Shown here: in pieces, positions 23,080 to 33,536 of the stretch | Position numbering within the stretch: the first letter of the stretch is position 1 | Layout of the letters: the number at the start of each line of letters is the position of its first letter | From: Labyrinthula sp. Ha | Lineage: Eukaryota; Sar; Bigyra; Labyrinthulida; Labyrinthulaceae | NCBI GenBank assembly: GCA_015227615.1 | Contig: JAALGZ010000007.1 | Location: forward strand, 868,001-932,000 | DNA: 64,000 nt | Direction of reading: 5' to 3' | Made by a program: the position numbers and the translations under genes | The notes under the pieces: generated by a model | Told to the model about the DNA's origin: nothing | The model's database searches: none | What the model saw: only the letters and a program-made list of their open reading frames with translations

Positions 23080-26000
23080 AGTTCGTCCCTTTATCCTCTT
23101 ATTTGATGTGTTTCAGTTGGTATATATTTTGGGCTCTTATTGCATCTTTGAGTACTTCAAGAATGTATTTTTAATGAAAAGTCTGTGACTGAATAGGTAA
23201 CTTCAAATTAAAAATTTCAAAACATTTTTATAGAAACAGAAACATCTGGGTTTCCTCATTAAAATGATACTAAGCACGTTTTATAAAAAAAATAATAAGA
23301 TGTTTAACTTGAAAAAACAAAAGTACAACTTGTTTTCCATAAATACATAAAAAAACGACCACACAACGACTTTTTTCGAAAACTAAAAACATATATCTAT
23401 TTTAATTTATAGTGGTGCTCTCCATGCCAATTTATATGTGTTCTTAAGCAGTTTAACATATGTAAAAGTTAAAAAAACATGTATTATTATATATAAATTT
23501 GCAATTATATGATAGAGATCTGTATAATTAAAATCAATAAAACCCTCAAACTTTATTATTTTCTTTTCTAAGCTACTGGAAATTGGTCTTAGATAAGGTT
23601 AGAGTCAAATTTCTTGATATTTGACCTATTAGAAGTTCATTTTTGACTATTTTAAAGTTGAGTTTGGAGTAAAGTGAAATTAAGCCAAATAATTATTGCT
23701 GAGATTAATAGGGAAGTTCTTGGAGTTTCCTCAAATAAACTTGGAGGTACCCTGAATCATTAATACCTCTGAGTGACTACCATTTGTCCAGATGTTTTGT
23801 TACTTGGTATCACTCATTCAGGAATATTTGACATTTAAGAGTATCCTTTTTCAGAGTTTCTGAGATCTTAGAAATAGGATACATTGTTAGGAAGTCTATA
23901 CAGAATACCTCAATACTCAAAAAAAGTTGCTTCTAGACCTAAATTCACCCGTTCTTTCGACTGGTGAGGTCTGTTTGGGCTCTAGACGAGTATTTCTTGC
24001 GGTATTACACGGATTGAAGTTGATAAAAACAGCATTTTAGCCCAATATCGACTTTTCTTTAAAAAACATTAAAAATATCCTAAAAAACAGAATTAAAGGC
24101 TACAGGTAGTATTTTTTAGTTGTTTGGATCTACCTAGTACAAAAATTTATAGGATTATAGCAAAACTGAGTGATTTCGTATTTTCAGATGTGCAGATTTT
24201 CAACATTTGACTTTTCTGAGTGAAGTATAGCTCAATTACAATTAATTAGAGAAGAAAAATCCTGAGAAATGGCTTAACAAATCAGATATGATGAATTCCT
24301 AGGGCCTGAAAAGAATCAAATCATCTATAGAGTTGTTCTTCATGATGTTACGTTTAAATGTATGTTTTTTTAGAGATCTCTAAACTTAGTGAAAAGGACC
24401 CTTAAAATTAGCATTTTTTAGGGTTTAAAGTACTCATCCTTATCAAACACCCTGACAAAACACATGGTTGGAAAGGTTATTTTAATGTGAAACACATTGT
24501 GTGTGATAATATTGTATTTGAGGAAGATTTCGTAACAAAAAGTAACAAATACTATATGCTTTATTTTCAGTAATCGTGGTTTTTTTATACTTTATATTAT
24601 TTTAATCCTATAAACTTTTATGTGAATTAGTGCTAAGCTAAGTTTTAAATATGTTTTGAGCTTTGTAGAAGAGTTGAAAAGGTATTCTTGATTCTATGCC
24701 CATTATACTGCATTTTTGAAAAGATTGTGGATAATGTTTTCAACACCCTGTAATAACAAATAGAATAAAACACTATTGTTTGGTTCTAGGTAAAAGTTAA
24801 ATATAAGAGCTATCATTGACAATTTACAGAGATGGTGTAACCTTTTTCTTGATTGTTTTCTGATCGATATGAAATGGGTGTGCCATATTTTGGTGATATT
24901 TTGCGTTCAACGTAAATTTATTTTTCTTAAATCCTATATTATCTTATGTGGTTACAAAGATATTTGATGGAACTTTCCAAAATCGTATTTTTTTTTCATA
25001 ACTCAAAAAATTCACTGAGAAATAAGCTTTACATTTATTTACAAATTCATCTAAGATACAGAGTGATGTGAAAAGAGCAGACTAGAAAGTTATCTTTCAG
25101 ATCTCAAAAACAAAAAATTTAAAAACCAGCGGCTAGAAAAAACTTTTAAAATAAGTCTTATAAATTACAATAATGGTTTGCATAAAAATTAAGCAAGATA
25201 CAAGAAAAATAAAAATATGACATAAAATTAACCAACATTCTTCAAAAATGGAAATACATAGTTTAACCCTAGTATTTTCAAGTAAAGTAAAATAGAAAAG
25301 CTATAATATTTTAAGAATTAATATTTAAAGCATTTTAGAATTTTATTTGATTCAAAAAGACGAAGTATTGACTGAGATAAATGACTTTTACTGAAGAAAA
25401 ATTTCCTAAGCTTAATTTTGCCTTGATATTCGGATACTAAAACGCACATAACTCGTGATTAAATTCTTAAAAAACTAAACTACTTTTTTTGAGTACATGG
25501 TAAATTAAAATATCCTTTTAATGATGTGTTATAGCTTTTCAGAAAAGCAGCTCAAGCCAAGATACAAGCATTTCTATATGAAGATTATGTAAAATTTTTG
25601 CTATCGCGAAGAAATACATTCTGTTTTCAGGAAGTTAAAACTAGTTTAAATAGTTCAACTTAATTTATCTTAGAAGTTATTGCACAGAGCTTTTTGAATA
25701 TGTGCCTAACTTTTAATGAAACGAATTTGGAGCCGAGCTAGAGGGATTTCATTGTCTGCAGTCATCATCCGTTTCGCTGTTGATAAGGCACTATTGTTTG
25801 TTGATCTTAACATTCTCAAATTCAATTAAATGTTAAATAAGTGTAATCTACAAAAAGAGAGCTTTCGAACGATATAAACTAAGTCTCGTAATTTCTAGTC
25901 CTTGCTTAGTTGTGTTTAATGTCTTGTCTGTCCGTGTAGAAGGATTCTGGGGAATCAACTGGCTAGTCCATAATTATGATACTAGTAACAATTATATTGT

Positions 26001-26120
26001 TGCATGTTATCTGGTTGGTATAGTTGGGAGAGATCCAAGTTATAAACGATATATCGCGGCTTCAATTCCAAGTGAAATCCTAGTAGCTTCCTATGGTAGT
26101 ACCATGCACAATTAATGTAA
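23080..26120. other. Non-coding right arm of the hAT element
   Basis: About 3 kb of AT-rich sequence between the small ORF and the right subterminal repeats. No transposase part, RNA gene or nested terminal repeat was recognised. A 67-codon plus-strand frame at 25912-26115 has no known motif. Confidence 0.5.
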
Positions 26121-26188
26121 CCCTGGAATTAACAAATTTTGTTAACCTACCGGTAATTTACCGCTAATAAACGGTAATTAACAAAATC

Positions 26189-26217
26189 CTTACCGTTATT
26201 ACCGGTAAGCAAAATTG
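26189..26217 (+). repeat. hAT subterminal 29-bp repeat, right copy
   Basis: Direct repeat of 19393-19421, set among further ACGGTAA/TTACCG motifs that run to the terminal repeat. Confidence 0.85.
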
Positions 26218-26252
26218 GTGTATTAACGGTTAACGGTATTACCGTTTGTACC

Positions 26253-26266
26253 GTTAAGAAACCCTA
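26253..26266 (-). repeat. hAT right terminal inverted repeat
   Basis: GTTAAGAAACCCTA is the exact complement of the left end at 19334-19347. Confidence 0.9.
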
Positions 26267-26274
26267 ATTATCAG
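26267..26274 (+). repeat. hAT target-site duplication, right copy
   Basis: ATTATCAG, identical to 19326-19333 and directly after the element's last base. Confidence 0.9.
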
Positions 26275-26288
26275 GATCCCCCATGTTG

Positions 26289-26333
26289 CCAATTGGCTGT
26301 TTCTCACTGCGTAATGACGGCACGTGCTATATA
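26289..26333 (+). promoter_or_regulatory. Putative promoter of the bZIP gene
   Basis: A dense set of motifs between the transposon and the start codon: CCAAT at 26289-26293 overlapping its inverse (ATTGG, 26292-26296), TGACGG next to a G-box CACGTG (26321-26326), and TATATA at 26328-26333, about 115 bp before the ATG. ACGT cores are classic bZIP sites, so self-regulation is possible. This is read from consensus only. Confidence 0.45.
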
Positions 26334-26447
26334 GATTGCCCAAAATATATCGCTTCTAGCAACAGTCGCAAACAAATTATCTCCCAGAAAACGCAAAACT
26401 AAATCCAGAACAAGTAAGAAAGGCTGTTGCGCAAACAAATACCATCT

Positions 26448-28523
26448 ATGAATGATAAAAATAACTTCAATCACTTTGGGATGCCCAACCCCCAGGGAAA
26501 CAATATAAATGATATGAACATTCCTGCGAATTTAGTTTCTTTGCAAGGACAAATACAAAACCTTCCGAACCAGCGTTTTCAGTCGATCCAGAACACAAGT
26601 CACCCTCAAGGTATTAACATGCAAGGTTTCCCTCAACCACAGCAGCAAGTTAACCCAGTCGGTTTCCAAAATCCCCAGCAAGGTATGTATAATGATCCAA
26701 TGCTTGGTAACAGTGGGTACGCAGCCGCAAACGCGTTCGGAGTAAATGCAGCCGCTGCAAATGCCCTGGGCTTTAATCCTGCTAGGAATGTTCCAAACTT
26801 CATGGGGGGCGGAATGGCACAGATGAGTCAGGGTAGACAACAGGGACCTATGGTGCCTGGAACAAATTTGGACCTGGCAAATCTTGTAGGGGGTTCAGAT
26901 CAAGGTGTTCCAAGATCTAGCCCCGATCCTTCTGGACGACCTTCTTCTCTAGGTGGAGCCTCAACTGAACATTTGTCAAAGCCGAGGGAAATTCCTGGCA
27001 AGGGGAAAAATGATAGAGCCGGAGCGAAAGGAAAATCGACCCAGAATATGTCTGAGGAAGATAAGAAGGCGCTACGAAGGAAGAAAGTTGCTGAAGCTTC
27101 AAGAGCGACAAGGGCCAAACGAAAAAGAGAAATGGAGGACCTTAAGCAGAGAAATAAGCGACTCGAAGTAGAAAGGGAGACTTTTCTCACAACAATTCAA
27201 GAGTTACAAGTTAAAATTCAAAGTCTCAGACAGTCTGGTGGAATTGACTTGAGATTAGAAAATGATCTACTAAAGGCTGAGTTAGCTGAGCATAAAAGGT
27301 TCATAAATGATTTCAAGAACATTGCAACCCAATCACCTACTAAGAATAGTGCTAAGAAGGTTCTTATTGTGCAAAGTAGTGATACTGCAGTGTCTCAGGT
27401 GCTCGGGCTGGTTGCCTCCAGCATGGTCGACCCGAGTTGGGTGTATGGAGTCTGTAGGGCCTTTCCTTTAGTGCAACTACGTTTTCAGAGATTGCCATTT
27501 GGCACTTCTGCAGTGACCGCAAAAAGAACTACAATAAGAGCCGACTTTCCTTTCATACCTGTGAAGAGAGATATCCTGGCTGAGTATTCGTGGAGAAAAT
27601 GGAATGACCCACAGTTTACCATTCGTATGATGAATGCTACTAATCCGAAGAAAACATTTTCTGTAAAGCAAGTCGATGTGGAGCTTGATTCAAACTATAA
27701 CCCATCCTCCGGCTTCAGATCAGGGGTTGTGGAGAATTTGAATCCCCCTTTGCCCACCAGCAATAACTTGTTGGCTAATGTAGAAGATCCCGCAGAACAA
27801 GCGTTAGTGAGAAAATCTTCGACTCATTCCCTTCAAGGCGTTGATGATGACGACAGTGATACCTACTGGAATGATAGAGGGAGAATAAAAGCGTATTACT
27901 CCAGAGAATTCAAGCAAGTTGCAGCAGGGGTCGACCCAGGTAGTCAACTTGTTCTGCACGATCAGCAAACATCCCAAGATATTTCTACCTTTCAAGATGG
28001 AACAATGCTGGACAGCGTTATGGTGGTTACTGGAAGACACGTAAAAGTGAACAACTCCTATTTTCCTGGACTAGTTATGATGGATAAGAGCCAAGTCCAG
28101 CATCACAGACTTCAGGCAGAAAGTAAAAAGAACAAGTCAATAGAGAGTCACGATAAATTAGAAGGGTTGTCCGAGGCTATTTGTATAGCGTCTACAAGTA
28201 CAAGGGATGCAATAGATTATGAACCTGTTTGCATTGGCGCTTCCCAAGTTAGGTCTGCCATGCTAGAGGGAATAATTCTCCGCGAGAGAGTTTTAGAAGC
28301 AGGACCCCAGGGAACAGCTGTGACTGCTGTTTTTTCATTTCCGGTTAATCCAGATGAAAAAGAACAAACTTTTATTGCAGGAAATAAGCCTGCACCAATG
28401 GTGGATGCAGATGGCTACTTATCTTCAGCGTGGGAAAACATGCTTAGAGAGGTTATTGAAGATTTTCGTAATACGTTTCCAGGGTTTTCAACACCTGTTG
28501 CCATGAATTTGCTTCATCAATAA
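26448..28523 (+). CDS. bZIP transcription factor with large C-terminal domain
   Basis: A 691-aa protein. The first ATG in frame is at 26448; the frame extends a few codons upstream without one. Residues 1-130 are rich in Asn, Gln, Pro and Gly, like an activation region. A Ser/Gly/Lys linker leads to the basic region at about 210-228 (RRKKVAEASRATRAKRKRE) and a zipper at about 229-275 with leucines at heptad spacing (DLKQRNKRLEVERETFL). By alignment to CREB-like factors the invariant asparagine of N-x7-R is Val, while the arginine and the R-x9-L spacing are kept, so DNA contact may be altered. The remaining about 410 residues look folded but match no domain I know. It is likely nuclear. Its stop lies 37 bp from the stop of the convergent carrier gene. 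Confidence 0.75.
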   Translation: MNDKNNFNHFGMPNPQGNNINDMNIPANLVSLQGQIQNLPNQRFQSIQNTSHPQGINMQGFPQPQQQVNPVGFQNPQQGMYNDPMLGNSGYAAANAFGVNAAAANALGFNPARNVPNFMGGGMAQMSQGRQQGPMVPGTNLDLANLVGGSDQGVPRSSPDPSGRPSSLGGASTEHLSKPREIPGKGKNDRAGAKGKSTQNMSEEDKKALRRKKVAEASRATRAKRKREMEDLKQRNKRLEVERETFLTTIQELQVKIQSLRQSGGIDLRLENDLLKAELAEHKRFINDFKNIATQSPTKNSAKKVLIVQSSDTAVSQVLGLVASSMVDPSWVYGVCRAFPLVQLRFQRLPFGTSAVTAKRTTIRADFPFIPVKRDILAEYSWRKWNDPQFTIRMMNATNPKKTFSVKQVDVELDSNYNPSSGFRSGVVENLNPPLPTSNNLLANVEDPAEQALVRKSSTHSLQGVDDDDSDTYWNDRGRIKAYYSREFKQVAAGVDPGSQLVLHDQQTSQDISTFQDGTMLDSVMVVTGRHVKVNNSYFPGLVMMDKSQVQHHRLQAESKKNKSIESHDKLEGLSEAICIASTSTRDAIDYEPVCIGASQVRSAMLEGIILRERVLEAGPQGTAVTAVFSFPVNPDEKEQTFIAGNKPAPMVDADGYLSSAWENMLREVIEDFRNTFPGFSTPVAMNLLHQ

Positions 28524-28560
28524 GGTAGGCTGTCTTGTAAACAAACTAGCAAGTTTTTAT

Positions 28561-29565
28561 CTACTCCTCGTCATCTTCAAAATTAACTTCATCATCAAAG
28601 TCTTCTTTTTTCACATATGTATCAGCAACACTTCCAGTTGAGCTAAATCGATGCATGTCGACATTTGCCCCTTCGGTTGATAGGCCGAATGCCTTTTCAT
28701 ATGCACTCTTCACTTGTTCTATTGTCAGCAGGATGATCATACTGTGGGGAGCACAACGCCCATAATATGCAGTAAAACCTCTCCAATACGCAAACACACC
28801 TTCTTTCTTTCCAATTTGCACAAAACAATCCGTCATTCCCTTATACTCGTACTTTCCGGTTTTAGGATCTACTTTCATATTTTGCATTCTTGACTTTAGC
28901 AGATCAAATGGAAGAGAAAGAAAAGCACAACAAAATCCAGCTACTGCAGATGAACCAAGTTGTACCCCAACCTTATTTGACGTTACCTTACTAACCATTT
29001 GCTTTGCTTCATCATAACAGGCAAGCATACCTACATTCATACTCATTCCTCGCAAAATATTGGGTCCTAAACCTTTCCACAAGCTTAGTAAACCTTCTTC
29101 TCTGGAAATCCTCATAACAGCATCAAACACGTTTTTATAATTTCGTCTTTCAGCTGCAGGTTTTGATCCATCGTTTTGCATTCGCACAAGTGATACGTCA
29201 AAAGGTGTACCGATACATACGGCTATAGCGCCAGATAGCATACCACTCAAACTTTTCTGAAGAAAAGGAATATCCTCTCCTTTGTTCAATTCTGTCAGTT
29301 TATTACTGAATACTCTATGTAAACCAATTCTTGCTGTTCCATAAGTAGCCTGTCTTGTTAAGGCAGCACTCAGTCCAGAATATAACCCCGTTACACCATC
29401 GGTCTTTACCACATTCTTAGCAACCGAGAAAATTGAAGGTTTAAGGTTAGGTTGAAGTTGGATTCGCACTTTAACAAGATCAATTGGATGAATGCAGCTT
29501 GATGCAAACATGGCTGCAATACCACCACATACAAATGGCTGGAGCTTCGCTGCGGTTGAATCCAT
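28561..29565 (-). CDS. Mitochondrial oxoglutarate/malate-type carrier (SLC25)
   Basis: A 334-aa protein with three repeats, each opened by the carrier signature Px[D/E]xx[K/R]: PIDLVKVRIQ, PFDVSLVRMQ and PFDLLKSRMQ. Each is followed by an EG-xxxW/YxG block (EEGLLSLWKGLGP, KEGVFAYWRGFT). The second and third repeats resemble the 2-oxoglutarate/malate carrier closely, in RRNYKNVFDAVMRISREEG and in YYGRCAPHSMI before the last helix. It should exchange dicarboxylates across the inner mitochondrial membrane, serving the malate-aspartate shuttle. Plant-type dicarboxylate carriers are close relatives, so the substrate is not certain. The acidic C-terminal tail is longer than usual. It is a single exon. 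Confidence 0.85.
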   Translation of the reverse strand: MDSTAAKLQPFVCGGIAAMFASSCIHPIDLVKVRIQLQPNLKPSIFSVAKNVVKTDGVTGLYSGLSAALTRQATYGTARIGLHRVFSNKLTELNKGEDIPFLQKSLSGMLSGAIAVCIGTPFDVSLVRMQNDGSKPAAERRNYKNVFDAVMRISREEGLLSLWKGLGPNILRGMSMNVGMLACYDEAKQMVSKVTSNKVGVQLGSSAVAGFCCAFLSLPFDLLKSRMQNMKVDPKTGKYEYKGMTDCFVQIGKKEGVFAYWRGFTAYYGRCAPHSMIILLTIEQVKSAYEKAFGLSTEGANVDMHRFSSTGSVADTYVKKEDFDDEVNFEDDEE

Positions 29566-29620
29566 ATCTTATTTTGTTTCTCTTGTTTTGCTGTTATTTC
29601 TGTTTTAGAAATTGAACCGA

Positions 29621-29662
29621 TGACGTCGCAAAATACGTTTGGGAATATTAGTAATGACGTCA
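29621..29662 (-). promoter_or_regulatory. Paired CRE-like sites upstream of the carrier
   Basis: TGACGTCG at 29621-29628 and the perfect palindrome TGACGTCA at 29655-29662 lie 55-100 bp before the carrier's start codon. TGACGTCA is the consensus site of CREB/ATF-type bZIP factors. Binding by the neighbouring bZIP protein is an inference. Confidence 0.5.
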
Positions 29663-32600
29663 CTAAGCCAGACTTGAATGGATGAACATGCTTAAAAAAT
29701 ATCTACAGAAAGTATGAAAATTACTTTGAAAAAATTGTTGTGTACTACTAGAGATTGTACTTGATTTATTGATAATTTATCAATAAATTTTTATTCTTTG
29801 TTTTTTTTTATTTATTAATTTCATTATTACCACAACTACTTTGAAATATTACTTATAATCAGTTCATATTAAAAATATAATTAGATTTATTTTATAAGAA
29901 ACAAAATTCTAACTTACTTATTCAAAGTCAGATTCAAACACAAGAATCATTCAAATATAAAACTTTTTTCAATTGCGAAGCCTAGTAATAACTCTTGGTT
30001 CGTTTGAAATTATTTCATAATTTTGGGTGAATTGCTGTCTTCTGGCTATGAGGTCAGGTGTAAACTCGCCCAAATAGAAGAACAAAATACAATTTAATAT
30101 TTAATTTTATAGAGAAATTTCTTCATGTATGAAAGAAAGCTGTGAAAATTTTCCAGCCACTTGTTCACAGTACCATAAGCATATTATTCTCTTTTATTCT
30201 TGGCAAATGTTGCAATTCTTGAAATAAAGTGAAGAACAAAAAATACTTATCAACCTGTCACCCTAGGTATAGCAAATAATTCGTGCTCATATACTATTGA
30301 AAATATTCTTAGCCGTTTTCTGATGTTTTCGAGAATGTATGGAAAATTTTTGCGTTTTCTCAGTTCTAAGATAACTGTAAAGCAAGTCATCATCTGGGCT
30401 TCTTCAGATAATTCTTTGAATTCTACAAGTAAAATTTTTGTGCTGATTATTGCGAACTATACCCGAGGTGAATTTTTCTAGATTTTTACCGTTACTATTG
30501 AGAACATTAATTTTAAAACATTTTCTCTGTCTCTCCATTTCGTTACTTCGATTGAACGAAGTAGAATGGTTTCTTTAGTTTTTTTACTTTGTCGATAGAG
30601 GTACTTCTTACTCTATCCAAATAGAAAAATAAAGCGATAGAGAAGCGATATTAATGACAAATAAGCACATTAATTACTGTCAGGTTTGATGTATTTCGCA
30701 CAATGATAATGTTTTTTATACTAATACATGGATTATCGTAATGAATAATTATTTCTACAGGTTATTAGGTGCATTAAATTTTCATAGATAAATGGAAAAA
30801 AATCTAGAAAGACTTAGTTAACTACGAGAAAACAGAAACATGATAGCAAATACTAAGGGATGGTACTTTTTACTTTATGTTAAGAGTCTTGGTCCGTTTC
30901 ACAATTCTGTACAAAAGCAGTATCATATGCACCTAGAATAGAATTTAAATACCAATTTCCTCGGCTACTGTCTTGCCGATGAGCTCGAATTTGAATCTGA
31001 ATAAAATGTCAGTATTCAGTGACATTACTCAACCTAGCTGCTTTATTTTATCAAGGCCTTTCTATGCAAATATGAACTCAACCCATAGAATAACGCCTTA
31101 GAGTTACTACAGATACTTTCATCATACTCTTTACTTTAAATATTTTCATTCTCCAGCGAGTACAAGACTTATTTGGTTAAATCGTTTAACTATTACTGTC
31201 ATATTAACAGTCTAAGGGGTATTAGTTCTCTACCTATACAAAATCCTGTGTATTATTAGGGGTTTGTTGAAAGGTGATAATTGGCAGTATAGGTTCCTAA
31301 TCCGTTGTCGCGTTCGCCAAAGCTATTATTGCATCTTAACTTTACTTGTACCATATTTATAAAAACTCACTAGGCTCCACAAGTAGCTAAGAATGATGGT
31401 AGAATCTCGCCTAATAGTAGATATTTGAGTAAGTAATTAAAGGATATTTAATAATGTGAATTATGGGACCCTGAGGGTATTTAACTTGCTAATACGTGCA
31501 ACTGGTTTACTTAAATTCGGACATTGCCCATCCAGTTTTAGCTATTAGCAAGTTGGCTAAATAATTAAGAAGGCAAGAACTAAAACATCTAACACCCTAC
31601 ATCATGAAAAATATTTTTTTAGACATACTCTTATAGTTTCTATACTCTTATAATTATTTTCAAAGTTATGCATTTTGTACACTAATGCTACTTCAGATAA
31701 TGAGACAATGCTATTGACATGTCTATTTTATACCCTAGTTTAATGAACGGATAATACGCAAAAACTATGACGAATGGTTTGAAAAGAGAGGGCATCTTCA
31801 TCTATACCACTTCTATGCTGTTTTTGGAAAAGGAGAGGCCCCTAACAAAATCGAAGTGCTTCTTTTCTCACCCCAGCAATATGTAAAACAATTGGTATAT
31901 ACATTCCTGACAAAAAATGTTTAATACTAGATGGGAACAGAAAGTAGCAGCCAATTTCTCTAAATCCAGATGAAAACATAGACAAAGCACAATTATCTAC
32001 AGCTTCTTACCCTTCATATGTAGCAATATCACCTAAAACTGCTGTTACCACAGAGTATAGGGAATAACTGTGCTTAAAGTAAATCTAAGAATAAATATTT
32101 TATGAAACCTCTGCGACCTCTATGTAAATCACTACAATGCTTTAATGTGGTAATATTTAGGACGCAGTGGGATTAATGACTTTGAGGCGCGGTGTAGAAT
32201 AAGAAGTAAAGAATAAAATTTCTTCTAACATCTGTTCTACTTCTTCTGTGAAGTTAACTGTAATACAGTAATGAATTGAAGCCCCAAATGAGATAAAGTT
32301 TTTCATGATAGAAATACTTCTTTAAATAATCTTACAACTTAATTGAAATTGCCCTTAGGATCGCCACATTCGATATTTTCTTTACCCTGTGTGAAATGAG
32401 TACATGTATGATATTTGATGAGAATATTGAAATGGCTCCAAAATATTTTCAAAGTTGGAAGAGATAGGGATGAAAAAATGAAATGCCTAAGCTTATTCTC
32501 TCTAAATAGTTAATATGATCATAAATTTTTGGTTCTTTTGTGGAGTTATTAAAAAAAAATACAAGAATAAACCTTATTTGTACAGAAATCTGTTATATTG

Positions 32601-33441
32601 GCGCATCTTTAAACGTATGTGGCTAAGTTCTATGAACTTGTTTTATGCATTCAAACATAGCTGCAACCTAAAACTACACCGTACTTGAAATTCAAAGACG
32701 TTGGCTTATTGTTTCCATCTTTGATATTGCTGCTACCGTGGTCCAAGGTAAGATTCCGAAAATCCATCTTAGATTGACTTTTGAGCTGTAAGTAATATTC
32801 TAGATGGCTATATGCTACTACTTAGCTTTTGAATACAACTATTTATGTGATGAAGTTACTACACGCCAAGAGTGGATCCATATGAGTCTTGGATCAAATA
32901 AAGAGACAGAACACACATTTGTAAGGTAAAAAAAGAGATTAAAACACGGCTCACCTCTTTCAAGATATGTTCATTTTGCGTTAAATGACTGATTTAGAGC
33001 ATCTATAAGTTCATCGAGATTTTTCCTTAAGAGAATTTAGTGCAATGTTAAATTGCATCCTAGATATCGCTTCATAGCAAAGACCGGGAAATAAAACTAA
33101 CATTAAACGTAGGGTAACCATTAGTAACTATCTCATAGTTAGAAATAGTACAAATAATTGATTAGCTTTTTTTTAAGAACCAATACAAGGTTAAAAATCT
33201 CGTTGTAACTTGGTTCTAGTATATCAAGCGTCCTTACTTATTACACCATAGTTATTTTTCTAGTAGCTAATATTATGCACTCACTCCTTGTTCCAAAGAA
33301 TCATTTGGTTGAAAATGTTTCATGATTTAATTGAACTTTTTTAATGATAATATTGTCTGATAAACTTTCAAACATCTGATTTAATGTTGTAATTTCAACA
33401 GGGAATAATTGTCCTCTTGTTTTTGGGAATTTTGGGTTTAA
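29663..33441. other. Gene-poor AT-rich gap
   Basis: No coding frame above 60 codons was noted on either strand. A small inverted repeat (TACTTCG and CGAAGTA around a six-base loop) lies near 30543-30565. Nothing else was recognised. Confidence 0.5.
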
Positions 33442-33457
33442 TGACGTGGCATATAAA
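33442..33457 (+). promoter_or_regulatory. CRE-like site and TATA box before the kinase gene
   Basis: TGACGTGG at 33442-33449 followed by TATAAA at 33452-33457, about 80-95 bp before the start codon. This is the same TGACG-type site as upstream of the bZIP and carrier genes. Confidence 0.4.
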
Positions 33458-33536
33458 GCCCAATAAAGGTTAAGACAGGGGTACCGAGGATATCAAATAC
33501 CTATCCGTTTATAACTTTTATAAAGAAAAATGAAGA

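Larger units (their letters stand above)
19334..26266 (-). mobile_element. Complete-looking hAT DNA transposon, 6,933 bp
   Basis: The ends are a perfect 14-bp terminal inverted repeat, TAGGGTTTCTTAAC at 19334 and its complement ending at 26266. Identical 8-bp target duplications flank them. Both ends carry clusters of ACGGTAA/TTACCGT motifs, including a 29-bp block present at 19393-19421 and 26189-26217 that contains a CTTACCG...CCGGTAAG palindrome. The transposase lies on the minus strand in the left third. The right 4 kb holds no transposase parts. Exact ends and duplications, with only two stops in the transposase, suggest recent insertion. It sits between a gene desert and the promoter of the bZIP gene. 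Confidence 0.9.

Noticed and set aside
25912-26115. 67-codon frame next to the right hAT end
   Set aside because: No motif and no start context beyond chance; likely random.
30543-30565. Small inverted repeat TACTTCG/CGAAGTA
   Set aside because: A 7-bp stem in AT-rich intergenic DNA, with no nearby gene to give it a role.
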